From NCBI GenBank assembly GCA_035041965.1, contig JAPYMA010000618.1, positions 1-64,000 on the forward strand: a stretch of DNA of 64,000 nucleotides, read 5' to 3'. Origin of the DNA: Anisakis pegreffii (taxonomy: Eukaryota; Nematoda; Chromadorea; Rhabditida; Anisakidae). Below, in pieces: positions 10,201-23,759 of this stretch. Position numbers and translations under genes: made by a program. The notes beneath the pieces were generated by a model that saw nothing but the letters and a program-made list of their open reading frames with translations, ran no database searches and had not been told where the DNA came from. Position 1 is the stretch's first letter; each line of letters starts with the position of its first letter.

Positions 10201-13200
10201 TGAGCCAAAGCGAGACGTTTGGATTTTTAGAGTTGAATTCGTTTTATTTCGTCGGTTTTCAGGATGAATGTCTCTATGAAATCCTCAGTCGAATATATAT
10301 GCGAGTTGCGTTGCCATTAGAGTTCACTAATGTAGATGTTGCCAGATTTAAAACTTCAGAGTAAGTTTGGACAGTCGTTTTCACTTTAACCATTTTCATC
10401 ATCATCATATTGAAACGAGACCGTAATTGATTTGGGAATAGTTTGTAAATGAGACATAGGCAAGTGAACTGAAAATTATGATTGGGATCATTTCTTTCTA
10501 TAATTAAGTAAATAGGTAAACGAGTATATGGGGATATCGGTTGTGCTGAGGCGAACCAAGATAATCGTCATCACAGGAGATGGATTTATCGTATTATTTG
10601 AGATTCAATGCAAATCTGTGAGGAGTTTAGAGCGACGGTTTATTTCAGTTACGTTCCAATGCCGGTGAGTTACGTTGGATGTGACCATCGTGCATGTGCT
10701 GGTGAACAATTGTACAGTGGAACATCTCATCGAAACGGAGATAACACAGACTCTGAGGTGACGACAGCAGCAGCGACACCATCCAGCAATTGCAACAATA
10801 CGACTACTGGTTCAGGGCAAACCGCAGCATCGTCATCCTCATCGTATGAACCTCCATATCCAAAAGTGGATTTAGAATGCTATCAAAAGATTGTCGATTG
10901 TGGAGTGTTTGGATTGGAGTATTTGATTGCTGCATTGATGACTAGAGGCGCGATTGTGAAAGATCAACTATTGGTGAGATTGCCGTTTGCGTTCGTTTGT
11001 TGTTATTTGTTGATATGTTTTGGTCATTTGTTACTTGGTTATGTTCAGTTTTATAATTTATCAATTTTGTTGAAGATAAGTGCGCAAAAACGAAACGAAT
11101 TTGTCGATATAGTGGTGCAGCGATTCCACGAAGACCGAGAGGTGAGCGAGTCGTTTTTGTGTGCCAATTTTCTGTTTCATTCATCATCATTTTTAGTTAT
11201 TACACCAAGACAGAGTGGATGTTCAGTATTGCATTTAGATGGCATTTGAAGTTTTGAGTTTTCACATTTTTGAGTTTTCAGTTTTCACATTTTCACATTT
11301 CAGATAAATGGGAATGGTAATGTAATGTAATATCTGGGAAATTGTTGTCATACTTGAAGAGCGATTTCATTATTTTCGCTTTTTAGAAGCATTTGGTGGT
11401 TGCAGTTAATTGTGTTCTTGTGAAAAATAGTGGCAGAGATCTTGGAATAATTAAACGAAATGAAATTAGATCGCACGACATCTGTTTTGCAGTTAACACT
11501 GGAAGCTTTGGAACGTTTGTTGAACGTGGTCGATGAGACAAAGCAAGCACCGTCAATAATTGCTTCATTTGAAAAGATTCGAAACGTGTTGCTGTCGCAA
11601 AAGGATGTACTCGAGGAGATTTATCGTCAGAGTAAACGTGAAGGATACCAACGTGTTAGGAAGGTATTTGCTTTGAGCAAGTCGATGAAGACTTGAGATA
11701 ACACCGGATGATTGAGATAACATCACACCCCGCAAAAGTTTGAAGCTGTAGAAAGTAATCGAATTTGACGGAAGCTTGTTAATTAATAAGGAAACTTGTT
11801 CAGAGGAGTTATTATTTGAACTGTTATGATATGGTGTGTGCATGTTTATGCTGTATCGGATAGATGTGTACATGCATTGATTCATTGAACACTTCGCCTA
11901 TTCAGTTGAGTTTGTGTGTTAAGGTGGTGCTGACACCGACACGAATTCTGTTCGTTGTACCCGAACTGCTGATGGGTAATCGAGTGTTGAGGAATTACGA
12001 TAAAGACGGCAATGGATCGTTACGGGTGCAGTTCCGCGATGACGATAGCTCGCAGTTGAGACGCAATACGGTTGGACCGTACTTGATACAGTCAACGGTG
12101 TTTAATACGTTGACACGAGGCATTCATATTGGACGTGAGTTTAGATTTGTGATTGTTTGAGTGATTATTAAATGCATGGAGATATTTATATGCATGAACA
12201 GAGCCATTAGTTGGCCCTTGCATGTTCACTTCAGCGATATGGGTTTACCGTGCGATTTTCCTTACAAAATTTGTGTTCGAAACTGAATCTTTCAACATTA
12301 TCGTTAATTTTATGAGTTGATTTGTATGCTTAATTTTGGTCAGTCATCGTTTGGTTTCATTCATGATTAGGGGAGAGTATGAGAAGGTGAAGTGAATATA
12401 GGTTTGAAGATATATTTGATAAATGAGATCTTAATATGATTATTGTTATCGTTGATTTCAGGTCGTCATTTTGTCTATTTGGGTTCATCGAATTCCCAGT
12501 TACGTGATAATGGTTGCTATTTCTACGACGATGGTGAGGGTGGACAAGCACAAAAGATCCGTGAACAATTGGGGAAATTCGATCGAGGCAATATTCCGAA
12601 AATGATGTCAAGAATGGGACAATGCTTTACACAGGCAAAGGTCAACTGCGATAATGCTCTGTTAATGTAGTAATAGCGATTCTGTGAGAGGGTGTTCACT
12701 GCCTTGATATTCTATTAGTTCTGAATGTGTGGCGGATGTAACGTTCATTTCCCAGTTTCAGCGTTATCAATTGTGAGTGGGAAATGAATGGTTTGGTTGG
12801 TATCTGAATTTATTTATTTGATGATAATAATTTTCGTGTAAGAATATACACATATTTGTACATATACCCAAATCAGTCTGCAAATTTTAGCAATGCGCCG
12901 TTGTACTGAAACGACACAAATACAACAAAACGTGGGATGTGATTGGGGGTTGCGATTCAAGCGGTGAACCGTATTTGTTCTCGGATGGAGTGGGAAAAGT
13001 ATCGTGTGAATTCGCCAAGAAAATCTCGGTGGATATCAATCTGGGGAATGCGGTGCCGAGTTGTTTTCAAGTAAGTATGCAGTAATTGACTTATACTGTT
13101 ATATACGAAAGAAATCGCTCCTCACGATTGATTTGTAATCGTAGAGAAATGTTTTTGTAATTGTTGTTGTAATTGAAGATCCGTCATCGAGGCATCAAAG

Positions 13201-16200
13201 GTGTACTATCGGTGGATCCGGCGCTCGACGAACGAAGGCAATGGGCCGCAGAGAACGGTATTAAGGACTCGAATTCAGCAACAAACAAAATGAACGACTT
13301 GGCCGTTGTGTTTAGACCATCGCAGGTGCTGTGATGTTTAGAGCATTGAGCAGATTCGCTTTTTTCATCTGTAATTTCGTCTTTTTTGGGGTGATGATAG
13401 CTTTGATGAAAATCAAAATTAGTGGATAGGAGTGAAACAGAAGATGGATTCATTCATGTTGCTTCAACTTCATGAACTTCGCGGGAATCGATGAAGTTTA
13501 TGGTGTGTGCTAAATTGCCCGTCAGGAAATTTTGAACGATGATTCCGATTGAGTGATGGGGCATTTTCAGGATAAATTTAGAGCGCCTAGGAGTGGTACG
13601 ATCGAAATAGTGAAGTATTCGAGTCCAACGCCCGTATCGTTGAATCGGCCAATGATATCGATCCTTGATCAAGTTAGTTCGAAAATTGCTTTTAAAAATT
13701 AAGTTGAAGTACTTTTAAGTAAAGAAGTTTCAGAAATACACTTGATGAAGTTCTATTTTGATGAATTATAATTGAGTACGTATTAAGGTAAGTGGTATGC
13801 AAGGACATACGGTCCATGTGATGGTCACCGAGCGAATCCATGAATTATTGGATGCCCAATTAACAGAACTGGCCGAAGTGTTTTTGGATGAGGATCGGTG
13901 AGTTCATTGAATGTTTCGATATATTTCGTCTTAGTCTTGAATTCGTTACACCTAAAAAGTATTCATGTGGTTTTGCTTATTATCTGGAAGTAGTAGTTAC
14001 GTACAACAGTTTTAGTTACGGTTGCATATTCATATCTAGGATAGTGTGTAAAGTATGAGTGCATTTCATAATATGAAGATTATTTGGTGAGAAGTTTAGA
14101 TGTCGCGATAAATTGAACGAATTACCACGGCTGATGAACGTCGATCGACTGTCGCTAGTGCGCGGTTTCGCACTAACTCAAGAGCCGTTCTTCAGAAGTC
14201 TTCTCCGAGCTAGCGTCAAGTACATGTTGAGTACGTTTTCAAGCTATCTTTTAGTTTGTTTCCTTTGAAGTGAAATTTTTTGCCACTTTTTTCTATGTAT
14301 TCTATTGTTTGATAATCGGTTGTATAGGTGAGTTCGTATTTATTTGACTGGAACGTAATGTTGATTGAAAAAGACTGTAGGAGTTCATAGAGATTTAGAC
14401 TTCGAGATACAAGCAGTGCCTTGTGTAGGATGAAGGTTTTGGCGACAAATTTTTCAACGTATTCGTGAGATTTTTCGATCCGAGCGTTTTGTAGAGAAGC
14501 AACTGGCCAAGGAACAGATCATGATCCCACCACATTTGGGACGTTCAATGTTTGGCGTGATGGACGAGACAGGCCAACTGCAAAGCGGTCAGATTTTTGT
14601 GCAGTACACGAATAATGTTTGGTTGAAAACACCGTCGAGTAAAGCGGCGAAAACGATTTTGAAAGGTTGGTTGAAGATATTTGCTAGTTTGATTTGAGAT
14701 TCGTCACAGAAGATTTGTTAAATTTTTTGACTCTGTAAAAAAGTGTGTGATAATATTTTGTTGTGGAGGAAATGCACAAAACGTTTATAGAGTTTATTGT
14801 CTGTGATGGTTTTGGTTGTAAACTTGAAAAGATCTGAAAATTTATTCTACTGGGGTTGTTGACTTGAAATTGCAGGTCCAGTTTTGATGACAAAGAATCC
14901 GTGTATCGTGGCCGGAGATGTTCGAATATTCGAAGCAGTTGACATTCCGGAACTGCATCATCTCGTTGATGTGGTCGTCTTTCCACAGTATGGTCCAAGA
15001 CCGCATACGGATGAAATGGCCGGTTTGTGTTATTGACTTTTTCGCTTTTGTTTTGTTTCGGTTCCGAAGAAACAGTCGTGCCAGTCTATCGGATCCAAGG
15101 AACTTCCAGGGAAGTTTCATACAGATGAATTGTTTGTTTGTCGTAATGAAGAGGATTGAAGTTTTCATCATAATTTCCGAACACTGAAAGAATTAGCCAT
15201 GATTCTTTTTAGCGACGAGCGATTTGGTTGATTCATTCAAGTGTAAAATGTATCTGACAGTTTTGTTCGTGTTTAAAGGATCAGATTTGGATGGTGACGA
15301 ATACACGGTGATATGGGATAAGAAGCTGATGTTTGTTCGAAATGAGAGTCCGTTGGATTTTACGAAGAGAGTGAAGAAGTACGAAGTAGTTGATCAAGAT
15401 CACGTGGTTGGTTTTCGTCATTCGTTTGTTTTCGTCTGTTCACTTATACTCGTTTGGTTTTATGTATATCTCAGAAATTTTTTTTGTGGATATGTCTTAA
15501 CGTTTGCGTTCGGAATTTTTGGTTTTTCGTTGCCTTTATAGGATTTCGAGATGCGGAAGTTTTTCTGCAATTACATAAAGCAAGATTCGATTGGGTCAAT
15601 CGCAAACGCGTTCCTGGTGAATGCGGATTTGTATGGGATAACGAGTGAAGTGAGCGAAGTGACTTTGTTAAATGAGTTGTTATTCGGTCGTTTAGTCGTT
15701 TTGTGCTTATCGATTCATTTTATCATAGAAGAGTTTAGCAAGGTTTTGATTGAGTTTATTTGATTTTATTTGACGTTCATCGCACGTTTTTGTATTCATT
15801 TTGTGCATTCACTCAGATTTGTGTGAATATCGCTCGAAAGCATTCACAAGCAGTGGATTTCCCGAAAACTGGCGACGCTCCTGAGCCACTAACAAAAGTG
15901 TGGACGGAAGGCGCCAGTGGAAGTTTGGTACCACCAGAACGGTCGGAGAGATGGCCAGATTTTATGTGTAAAAATCATGAGCCAAACTATATATCGCCAC
16001 GTCTTGTCGGACAACTTTATAGGTGAGTGCATCTTGATTTAGAGGAATATCTTTGATCCATTAGTCGCTGGCTTCATCATTTTTGAAAAATATCGCATGG
16101 TATTCGAAACTTGGCTTAGGTTTTTTTTAATTTTTGGGATTTGAAAATAATTTTTTACTAATTGTGTGATTTTGTTTTTTGTGTAGACGTATCCGATTGG

Positions 16201-19200
16201 TTGACGATGTGTTGACGCTGACGAGTGCATTAGAGGATGTCACAGTGCTGGAGTTGGATCCAATGTTGATATTTCCGGGATGGGAAGGATATACGACGAT
16301 TGCTCAACTACAACTAGACTCTTATAATGCACATATTAGGGTGAGTAGGAGATTATCTTATTGATACGTTTGGATTGTCTTATATCGTACCGATACGTTT
16401 AGACTGGATAGTGTTAAAAGATATGCGATATGATGTTGAAATAAGTTTTCAGGCACTTCTGGACAACTACGGAATCCAAGACGAAGGTCAATTGATCTCG
16501 GGTTGTATCAGTGTGATTCGTAATCGAATAAGTGACCGTGATGTTGACGATATGTCATTTTATAACACGAATCACGTGATTGAAAAGAAAGTGGCGTCAG
16601 TCTTTCGAATGTAATTCGATTGTACTCATTTTGCTTTTCTGGATTTCTGTTTTTTTCTTATTAGAATCAGAACAGTTCGAATATATTTTGTCGTTGTTCG
16701 GATTTGATTTAAATAACTTCAGTTTCGAGTGGGAATTCAATTTTTGCTAGGATTGCCTCTAATGCTTTCATGACGTGGATTTATTGAGGTGGGTATATAG
16801 GTGTTTATTCATCAGATGGTAGGATAATGTGTGATTGATTAAGGTTTCGAAATGTGTTCTTCGAAGAATTTGGAGGGTACGAGCGATGTACACGAGTTGA
16901 TAAGGAAAGATCGATGGGAGGCAATAACGACGAAGATAGACGAATTTGTTTGAATCCAACAGAAGGCATGAAACAAAAAGCATCGGCATACTACATCATT
17001 TGTTACAGTAAGTTGCAAGCTACCATTTCTACTGTCCCAGTTTTATTGGACTACTCCATCCGACCAGGTTGAGTAAGCGAGTGTCTGTCTATCACAAATT
17101 TCATCAGAATGTTGTTATCCGTCAATGTATACTGGTCAATGAATATATGATTTTGAGGACAAGCATCGCAGAGTGCACGACGTTTACTATCGTTTGGTTG
17201 GCTGGCATGGGATGTGTTGTCGCATATCAAGCAAGAGATGCGATTGGTGAATGGGCAACGTTTAGTGCAGTCGTTGGATCCGCTGAGCGAAAGTGTCTCC
17301 AGGGTTCGGTTCTTTTTTATTGCAATACCATGGTTGTTGTTCTGGTCATGCTGTCTGTGCTTAGGTTGAGTTTTATCTTATAAGCATTGATGAAACATTG
17401 AGCATTTGAAGAGCTTCAATGGCTCGGTTCAGAATAAATATGATTTGATAATTTTGGTAATGCAATGTAAATGTTGGTCTATTGCCTTACAGCATATCGC
17501 TGAATATTGTCGACGAAACAGTGACGAAGAACAAAAGGAAATGGAAATTTTGATGGAGAGGGTACCTGTACTGCGTTTATATCTCCGTAGATATCAAGGT
17601 AATTGGTCTGGAAATCGCTCAGTTGTATTGTTGCTTATCAATTGGTTATGAAATTTATCAGTTATCGCTTATTTTTTAAATCGGAAAGAGTAATTATTTC
17701 TTCCTCACAGTGCTTAGGAAGGCATTGGTTCGAAAATGGATTTGGTTTTGATGAGCTTATGGCAGAAGTGATCATGAGTTATGAGGGGAATTTGATGAGA
17801 GGATTGTATTAGTATTTGAAAACTGATGGATGAATGACTACGAGGAAATGGCAAAGTTTTGGTTTAGGACTGGACAACGCACTGTTCGTGCTATGCAAAT
17901 GGGCAGAACTGCAGAAGCTGTTCGAAGCGGGTACATTACGAAAGGAACACATTTGTATGTTGTTTCTTCTGTTCGGTTTGAATCAAATTGGTACCATGAA
18001 GTCGTCACTCTATTCGCAAATGCTTGAAAAGGTCAGTGCTTTGTGTTGTTGTTGTTATTAATATTGTTATATTTTAGATTGTTTTACTGTTTTTTCATTA
18101 CAGTTTATATTGTTATCATATTTTTGTTATTGTCTCACTGGAAGATTTGTTTCACTTTGGAAGAGAACTATGCGAGATGGCTAAAGAGACGCATTCGCAT
18201 GTACTTTTCAGACGGTAACATATTGTGAAGATCACGAAGTGCGCAATATGAATGAGGTATTGGGTGGATTAGGGAAGTGTTTGTTGCGATTTCTGCGATA
18301 TTTGAGTTCGCGTGCATTCGAAACAAAGAAAATGTTCAATTTTATGAACGAATACCTACAATATGGCTCTGTATTGATGCGTGGACAGTGGGTTGAACTG
18401 CAGAAGGTCTGCATTGTTTCGATTTGAATTTGTTTTTGATTGTTTGGAATTTTGATAGTTTAAATGATTTGTTGTTGTTTTTCATTTCAGGCTGCTACAA
18501 AAACATTTTATAAGATTGTTTTGACAAGTCGATTCGACGATTTACCAATCGACATGAATGAAGCGATTTGTCGGAATGAACTTGTAAGCGAACAAACTGT
18601 TTGTTTCATTTTTATTTTAAAATTTCTTTAGCGTTTTGGGAACTGGCAGGCTATTGATCTGGTTTTTTTGGAGCTTTGGTAATGATTCTATACTATCCGT
18701 GAAAAATGTCACAATGAGCTTGTCACAGCACAGTCAGTTGTCTTTTTGGTGATGCGTTTTGCTGTCACATTTCAGTACGGGCAGATACATTTCGTGTATG
18801 AAAAACGAGTTTATATAATTTGTTGATTTGACTAAGCCTGAGCAGTATAAGTTCTCAACCAAAGCGATCAACTACAAAATCGGAACGTGGCGAAAGTTTT
18901 TGTTGAATCGCATTCATAATGTTGTCCTTTCCGTTGCCTCAGGATTACTCGTTGTGGATCTTACGAAACTGAAAATATTTTTTTTTCGTTTTACGACTTT
19001 GAAATGAAATAATGACCACCAATTAGTTCAGTTGGGTGTAACAGAAACGGATCCATTCATGATTGAGCTGCCGGATGAGTTCGAGTTTCAAGATGAGCAA
19101 TTATGCGAGAAATTGCAACGATATTCAGGTGCTAAGTGTGTTCGCCTCAGAAGAGTCAAGTATCGTAAAGGTATTTTAGCCGTTTGGATATTGAAATTGT

Positions 19201-19471
19201 TTTGTTATTGTTTATTATTTCGATTATCATATTAGGTTTAATTGATATTGTTTTCTTTAGTTAATCTAGACTCTATTATGAATGTTAGAATTATGGTTTT
19301 TCTCGCATTTCAGATCGAGCCATAGTCTCAGCTGTGGGTAATTTGGAATCTCTGAGTCGCTTAAAAGAATTGGTATCGGTAAGACCTACTGTAAATACAA
19401 CAGCGACTAGCAAACAACGGAGTACTCTATTGGGAAGATTGGTTTTCGAGCGAATCAGCGCACTGGAATAG
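7212..19471 (+). CDS. RNA-dependent RNA polymerase, EGO-1/RRF family
   Basis: Cellular RdRP that copies target transcripts into antisense small RNAs in nematode RNAi. Phase-consistent exons: 7212-7293, 7695-7843, 7904-7999, 8210-8317, 8429-8574, 8804-9033, 9246-9385, 9712-9887, 10035-10128, 10263-10360, 10649-10973, 11076-11141, 11493-11663, 11924-12134, 12462-12640, 12891-13070, 13179-13325, 13571-13672, 13788-13897, 14100-14234, 14436-14665, 14876-15022, 15279-15406, 15542-15649, 15817-16022, 16187-16340, 16453-16610, 16844-17011, 17174-17303, 17493-17598, 17711-17744, 17845-18031, 18212-18406, 18491-18583, 19032-19170, 19314-19471 (about 1761 aa). Family hallmarks in order: [68 protein letters not shown], then DLDGDEY with the three catalytic aspartates. 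The first exons, the 17.0-17.8 kb junctions and a possible extra exon near 18.85 kb are tentative. Which C. elegans paralogue (EGO-1, RRF-1 or RRF-3) it matches is undecided; the length is nearest RRF-3 as I recall it. Confidence 0.93.
15279..15406 (+). other. RdRP catalytic-loop exon (DLDGDEY)
   Basis: This exon encodes [16 protein letters not shown], the metal-binding loop of two-barrel cellular RNA polymerases (DxDGD). All three aspartates are present. The exon has phase 1 in and phase 0 out. The preceding exon ends in the family's [14 protein letters not shown] segment, so the loop is read in its normal context and the enzyme is expected to be active. Confidence 0.93.
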
Positions 19472-20728
19472 GCGATTTGCATGGATTTATTGTATTATAT
19501 TATATATCAGTGATATAATATCAACTCTGATCAGTTTGTGGTTTGCTCATTATCATTGCTCATAAGCATTGTTTGTTGGAATCATTTGTATCTTTTGTAC
19601 ATTTCGTTTGTGGTCGTTTTTGTGTTGAATTTTGTAATTTTTTGAGAAATTCCACTTGAAAAGCATTCTAAATGATTATTTGAGTGATTGGCTTTTATTA
19701 ATTGTATTCGTTCGATTATGTTCATTTATTGATGATCGTCGCAATTGTGATCAGTCAACTGCATTGGCGATCAATGAAAGTGATCTAGAATTTGATGAAG
19801 TATGAGCTGATCCAGTTTACATGGAATATTCCTCGTCATCTGTAAATTAAGAACAATGATTTGTTTGTTTTCAATCACTCATTTGATTGTTTTGTTTCGA
19901 TTATTTATTCGCCGAGTTTTGCATTTGAAGCTTTTTTTTTGTGAAAATTGGATATGGTTCGCGTTTTGTTTGTTTGATTATTTGGTTATTTGTTAATGTT
20001 GAAATGATCAATCGCTTGGAAAAGATCGCTTGCAAACGTTTCATTTGAAATTGCTGAAAGTGAAGTTGATTTCATGTTATTGTTTTCGTTTAGTGACTAA
20101 ACGAAATGAGTTATCTTAGCATTTGTTTGTGACCTCATTTTTTTGCATGCAAATTGATTGTAGTTACTAATTTGTTAGTTTTGTTTGGAGTTCTTTTTTC
20201 GTTTATAACAACAATATGTTATAGGTTGTATGTTTTGAAAGTTATGTATAAAGACGTGAATTTTTGTTCATTTGTTTGACATACATCCTCTAGGAAGAGC
20301 AAACGATCTAGAGCATTGTGCACGGATTAGATTATTGGTGAGGATAGAGTGTGAAGCTGAGATGAAGGTCTGAATTGTTAATTGCTGAGTTGATAAAATA
20401 GGTGGATGATGGGTGGTGCCGCTTAGAGGACGGAATCGAGAATATTTGTTACATTTTATGACATAAATTGAACAAAAGAATTTTTAGCTGTCTAAAATGT
20501 AACATATAATAATAATAGTAATAATAACGACTTAAATCATTTGGTTGGTCATTTTCAAATAGTAACAATGGCAAGTCATTATTGAATTTCGTGAAGAGAG
20601 ATATATAACATTCCGAGACTGATTGATATTGCACGAGATTGTTCAGTATTGCTTGCTATTGGTCAGCTTCAAAGAATCTTAAGACTCTTCATGCTTGGAG
20701 TGTTTAGGCGCTTAGGTTGAATCAGGAA
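19472..20728. other. Convergent intergenic region
   Basis: AT-rich spacer between the 3' ends of the RdRP (+) and collagen (-) genes; it must hold both 3' UTRs and polyadenylation sites. No further gene recognised. Confidence 0.6.
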
Positions 20729-23461
20729 TTAATAGCCGGGAGCTGTCCTGGGTGGTGGGCAGTGGTCACATCGTCCACCGTTGCCCCGTTCTCCGTCTGG
20801 TCCGCGCCGACCGTCCTGGCCGGCTCTTCCAGGAGCACCATCCTTTCCAGGATCACCAGGCGATCCCATAGGTCCGTCAGGCCCAGGTTTACCAGGCTTG
20901 CCCGGTGCGCCGTCCGCTCCTTGCGGTCCTGGTGGGCCAGATGGTCCACGAACTCCTGCCGGACCTTCCACATCGATCACTTTCCCGGGTTTGCCTTGTG
21001 GTCCTTTATCACCTGCAGCATTCCACTAGCGTTTCATCGTGTTTTTCACTATTGATAAGGGAAAAGTAACGTCATAAAAACGGAATTTCAGTCCTATCTT
21101 GACCATTTCTTATCCGATGCAAACGACCCTAAGCATAATGGTTGTGCCACTCACCGGGTTTACCAGGTTGACCGTGTGGTCCAGCAGTTCCTATCCTTCC
21201 GGGCCTCCCGGGTTGTCCTTTGATTCCTGGTGCACCGTACTTACCGCGCTTACCCGGTGGACCTTTTGGTCCAGGTCCTCCAGGTGGTCCTTGCGGTCCG
21301 TCTTCACAATCGAAACACCAGTCCTACAAAACCAGTCCTTTTTTTGCAGCGGTCGATTTTCTCGATCGATCCCTAGTTTTGATCAGTTCTCATAATCAGA
21401 TCTATTCCAAATTCTTAAGCAATCAAATCAGTCTGAGCTCTAAGTCAGGAATTTTCAGTGACCTGTCACGATCAAGCAGATTCTACGATCAATTATTCAT
21501 TCAGCACGGAAAATTTGTTTCTTTCATCTGCTAGGAAAAGATTCTCTTACTCTTGGCGCTGCAGTTGCTGGTTGTAGGGCATCAGTACCGTTTTTGCCGG
21601 GTGCTCCGGGCTCTCCGTCTGTTCCATCTTTACCATTCGGTCCAGCTGGACCCGGTGGACCAGGTGGCGACATTCCACAGCCACAACAGCTCTCCATCAT
21701 CGGAGTTGCTGATCGAATTTCATAGGAGCGCCAGTCGCTTCGAGTCGGCATGCTGTCAGCATTGCTTGCATATGAGCGTTTCGATCGTTGAACACCAGGA
21801 ACATCCACTAGTACCTAAAAATTTTGAATACGACTCATCCAAGTAAATGCCTCTGTAACCTCTTCAAATACTCATAATCAGGGATCACATTCAATTCTGA
21901 ATGAATTTCCTCAATCGCCTTCCAAACAAATTATTGTATTAATCGTGCTATACATTCATTTTGACACTTAAACTGACCACCCATATTTAATTGTTCCACA
22001 AGAATTGATCTCAATTGATCCTCACTTTAGTGTTTTTTGCTTTTTATATCGTTCTAAGTTTTATCGACACCAAAGTTTCTCCAAACTATTGAAAGTTGTG
22101 ATCTAATTCAAAGAACTGATAAGCACGATTTCCAGATAGAGACTATTTTATGGATCTGACAAAAATCATTAGCCACTTTGAAAAGGATCGATAAATCTGA
22201 TGAAAACTGTAATAGCAATTGCAATAGGTTCTTTCTCAAACACCAGTTTTTTAGTTGAGAAAACTGCAACAAAAAACTGGAATCTAGAGTGAAATGATGA
22301 CCATACAACGATCATAACGACAACAAAACGCTCGTGATTTTGTTCAATGATCCTTTAATTATGCAAATAGAGGAATAGATTCGATGAGCCGTGAAGTATT
22401 CAAACTGATTGATTTGCAATCAAAAAATCTTTTAAGGATTTGCAATTTTTGCAATTGCAATTCGCAAAGTCGAATGATGCAAGATTGGTTGGCATAAAGG
22501 ATAAAATCATAAACGTGTAGCCCTAAATAGCAACCCTAAATAGCAATTTTGTTCAACGAAGCTATACCTAAACATTCAAAGAATTTATTTTTTGTTCTGT
22601 AAGATATTTTGAAATTCAGTATTGGTCAGTAATAGAGGTATATCCATACCAAGGATTATGTCAGATTTGGATACACTCATGTATCCTAAGAAACGCTTAG
22701 GATACATGAGTGTATCCAAATACCGAATGATCCTATGAGCTTCTAAGAAGCGTATGTGTATGTCAAGCATTCATATTGAACGATACCATTTGCATGCGTA
22801 AGATATAAATAGGATATTTGAATACTGCATCATTGTTCAATTGTTTGTTTATGTTTTTCATTTCGGTATGTGTTTGCGCACACGACGCTCATGATTATGA
22901 AGAAAGACTTCGAAATTTTTGTTGAAGTGTAACGATGCGATTGAAAGAATGAGTGCAATAAACGTGTAGTAATGAGATATGAAGTGAGATATCGTATATG
23001 ATACGTCGTAATAAAATTCGCTCGGACGAATGAATGTATCGTGAGGATTACAACCGTTCAGCCATTTGGGCACTTGTTTTTTGAAGTGATCCAATTATTG
23101 GGTGGATTGGAAAGGTGATGATGATAAAATGTGAGGCAATCACACAAACGAGCAACTGAGTAAAGATTTATACATTGGATAAGAATCTAGACATCTTGCC
23201 ATTAAAAAATTGCCACAACAGCGAACAGTACCCAACCTGAGTTCGAGTGACTTCACGCCAGATATTCGCAGATCGCGACCTACAAAAGTCCACCTCACTT
23301 TGCATAATCGCCTGCATGTGCTGCATGTAATTGTAGAGCATTGGTACGAGCATAACACAGAACATCGTCGCGATAGCTGACAGTGCTACACCACAGAACG
23401 CATATTTCCTCAGAGTTTCAGCTTCACGTTGTCGTTCAAACAACGTAATCTTATCGTCCAT
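20729..23461 (-). CDS. Nematode cuticle collagen
   Basis: Structural collagen secreted by hypodermis into the cuticle. Exons on the minus strand: 23461-23237, 21814-21551, 21323-21155 and 21012-20729. The phases join exactly to give 313 residues, the usual size. Exon 1 gives the conserved N-terminal box with a membrane/signal segment and [11 protein letters not shown]. Exon 2 has a subtilisin-type cleavage site (RSKRSY), a cysteine cluster (CCGCG) and the first Gly-X-Y block. After a break containing WCFDC come longer Gly-X-Y blocks, interrupted once by VIDVE. The tail [13 protein letters not shown], with paired cysteines and a terminal tyrosine, resembles the SQT-1/ROL-6 group. Intron 1 is 1.4 kb. 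The start was chosen at the Met of the conserved box, which directly follows a TTTCAG acceptor. Confidence 0.93.
22645..22740. repeat. Fold-back element with 26-bp perfect arms
   Basis: Arms at 22665-22690 and 22696-22721 are perfect reverse complements (core GGATACACTCATGTATCC) separated by AAACG. Complementarity continues imperfectly outward: CATACCAAGGATTATG on the left against CGAATGATCCTATG on the right. It lies in intron 1 of the collagen gene. It could be a small fold-back transposon or a hairpin-forming transcript; no target duplication was evident. Confidence 0.9.
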
Positions 23462-23474
23462 CTGAAACAGATGA
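23462..23474 (-). promoter_or_regulatory. Splice acceptor abutting the collagen start codon
   Basis: Read on the minus strand, TCTGTTTCAG stands directly before ATGGACGAT. In a nematode this fits either a spliced-leader trans-splice site that leaves no 5' UTR, or the end of an intron in the 5' UTR. No upstream coding exon of the collagen is expected. Confidence 0.6.
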
Positions 23475-23759
23475 CGGCCATTCGCATCACTTGTTCGATA
23501 GCGTCTTTTAACGTAGTCTTCACGAGGAAATATGAATAATCTCAAGAAAACCAACCATTCCTCTCTTATTAGATGACAAGTCATTTATGGCATATCCACA
23601 AGCAAATCATTAGGTCTTACAGCGATAAAAGTGATCACTCGATGAACCGAACTCAATTACGTTGAGCGGTTTCTGAGAATGTTTGGATCTGAGAATATAG
23701 TTTCTGAGAATGTTTCTGAGAAAGTATTAGAATTCTAGGAAATGCTTTCATAATACTCA

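Noticed and set aside
18776..18960. Extra RdRP exon candidates near 18776 and 18856
   Set aside because: Open and phase-compatible, but without family similarity or a good donor. They were left out of the model and noted as a possibility.
20717..21846. Plus-strand Pro/Gly-rich and Ser/Trp-rich frames
   Set aside because: They are antisense or frame-shifted shadows of the collagen exons, whose minus-strand model closes exactly.
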